Below, piece by piece: positions 59,447 through 59,719 of a stretch of DNA of 59,719 nucleotides. Where the stretch lies: NCBI RefSeq assembly GCF_905203285.1, contig NZ_CAJKVK010000003.1, positions 1 through 59,719 of the forward strand. Reading direction: 5' to 3'. The position numbers were made by a program, and so were the translations under genes. The DNA comes from an uncultured Succinatimonas sp. (lineage in GTDB: Bacteria > Pseudomonadota > Gammaproteobacteria > Enterobacterales > Succinivibrionaceae). Under the pieces are notes generated by a model. It was not told the origin of the DNA. It did not search any database and saw nothing but the letters and a program-made list of their open reading frames with translations. Within the stretch, counting starts at the first letter, position 1; each line of letters begins with the position of its first letter.

Positions 59447-59719
59447 AGCTATGTTTAACTTGCTGGTAACTTTCACCTGAGGCTGGAGTGGTAAAGGAGC
59501 CAAAAGTTAATTTATTGAAAAATAAAGGAATACTGAAACGCGGCAAAATAAATCCAGCTATGTTTAACTTGCTGGTAACTTTCACCTGAGGCTGGAGTGG
59601 TAAAGGAGCCAAAAGTTAATTTATTGAAAAATAAAGGAATACTGAAACGCGGCAAAATAAATCCAGCTATGTTTAACTTGCTGGTAACTTTCACCTGAGG
59701 CTGGAGTGGTAAAGGAGCC
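59447..59719 (+). repeat. Perfect 109-bp tandem repeat (2.5 copies, running off the window)
   Basis: Copies begin at 59447, 59556 and 59665, each with AGCTATGTTTAACTTGC. The first two are identical over 109 bp, and the third is cut by the window end after 55 bp. There are no spacers and no variation. The unit length is not a multiple of three, so it is not a protein repeat. It contains an imperfect dyad (ACTTTCACC and TGGTAAAGG). It may mark the end of the element, a VNTR, or an assembly limit. Confidence 0.92.

Noticed and set aside
59480..59500. Right attachment site matching the guaA 3' end
   Set aside because: Only GAGTGG is shared with the last guaA codons; too short to be an attachment repeat.
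59447..59719. CRISPR array
   Set aside because: The 109-bp units are back to back and identical, with no variable spacers and no cas genes nearby.

Overview
The window looks like chromosome of a gammaproteobacterium. mutH, rppH, ptsP, thyA, sdhE, srmB, a HexR-type regulator, purU, pdxH, uspE and type II citrate synthase all closely resemble their enterobacterial counterparts. The rather AT-rich DNA and the glycogen and maltodextrin genes would fit an anaerobic gut or rumen lineage such as Succinivibrionaceae. That assignment is inference from remembered protein similarity; no 16S rRNA is present.

Layout. 1-42 is the 5' part of an initiator tRNA. 101-1266 holds a stand-alone CBM48 protein and mutH on the minus strand. 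1654-7891 is a tight plus-strand run rppH-ptsP-thyA-sdhE-srmB-hexR. It matches the enterobacterial rppH-ptsP-lgt-thyA order except that lgt is absent. 7910-23084 is mixed housekeeping: a YczE-like/cytidylate-kinase-like fusion, gltA, purU, pdxH, ackA, an msbA-like exporter, a MalZ-like protein that has lost its catalytic residues, pepD, a tandem fluC pair, uspE and murJ.

23085-24332 is a 1.2-kb AT-rich gene-free region full of TGTGGGAAA-type repeats and one perfect DnaA box. 24333-27888 is a five-gene operon: two cysteine-free HMA-like proteins, a P1B-type ATPase with an unusual SCGLK membrane motif, and two tiny Gly-rich membrane proteins. It resembles fez (ferrosome iron-storage) clusters. 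After that come an unknown membrane protein, htpX, gapA, the malQ-glgB-glgX glycogen/maltodextrin operon, an SppA/SPFH/NfeD membrane-quality-control operon, and guaB-guaA.

From just after guaA to the window end (about 45.76-59.72 kb) lies a mobile, more AT-rich element. A repressor is divergent from an excisionase-like protein and a tyrosine integrase, with two clear palindromic operators between them. A MobC-like protein, a RepA-like ATPase and a small conserved protein follow. The cargo looks like a defence island: an MmeI/YeeA-type DNA methyltransferase, an SF2 helicase and a GIY-YIG (T5orf172-like) nuclease in one overlapping operon, then a HEPN-like protein, a KAP-family P-loop NTPase and a Schlafen/AlbA_2 ATP-binding protein. 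The window ends inside a perfect 109-bp tandem repeat. The right end of the element is not visible.

Best candidates for something new: the HEPN-KAP pair (with or without the AlbA_2 gene) as a defence module, the fez-like operon, the TGTGGGAAA repeat region, the MalZ pseudoenzyme and the 109-bp tandem repeat.
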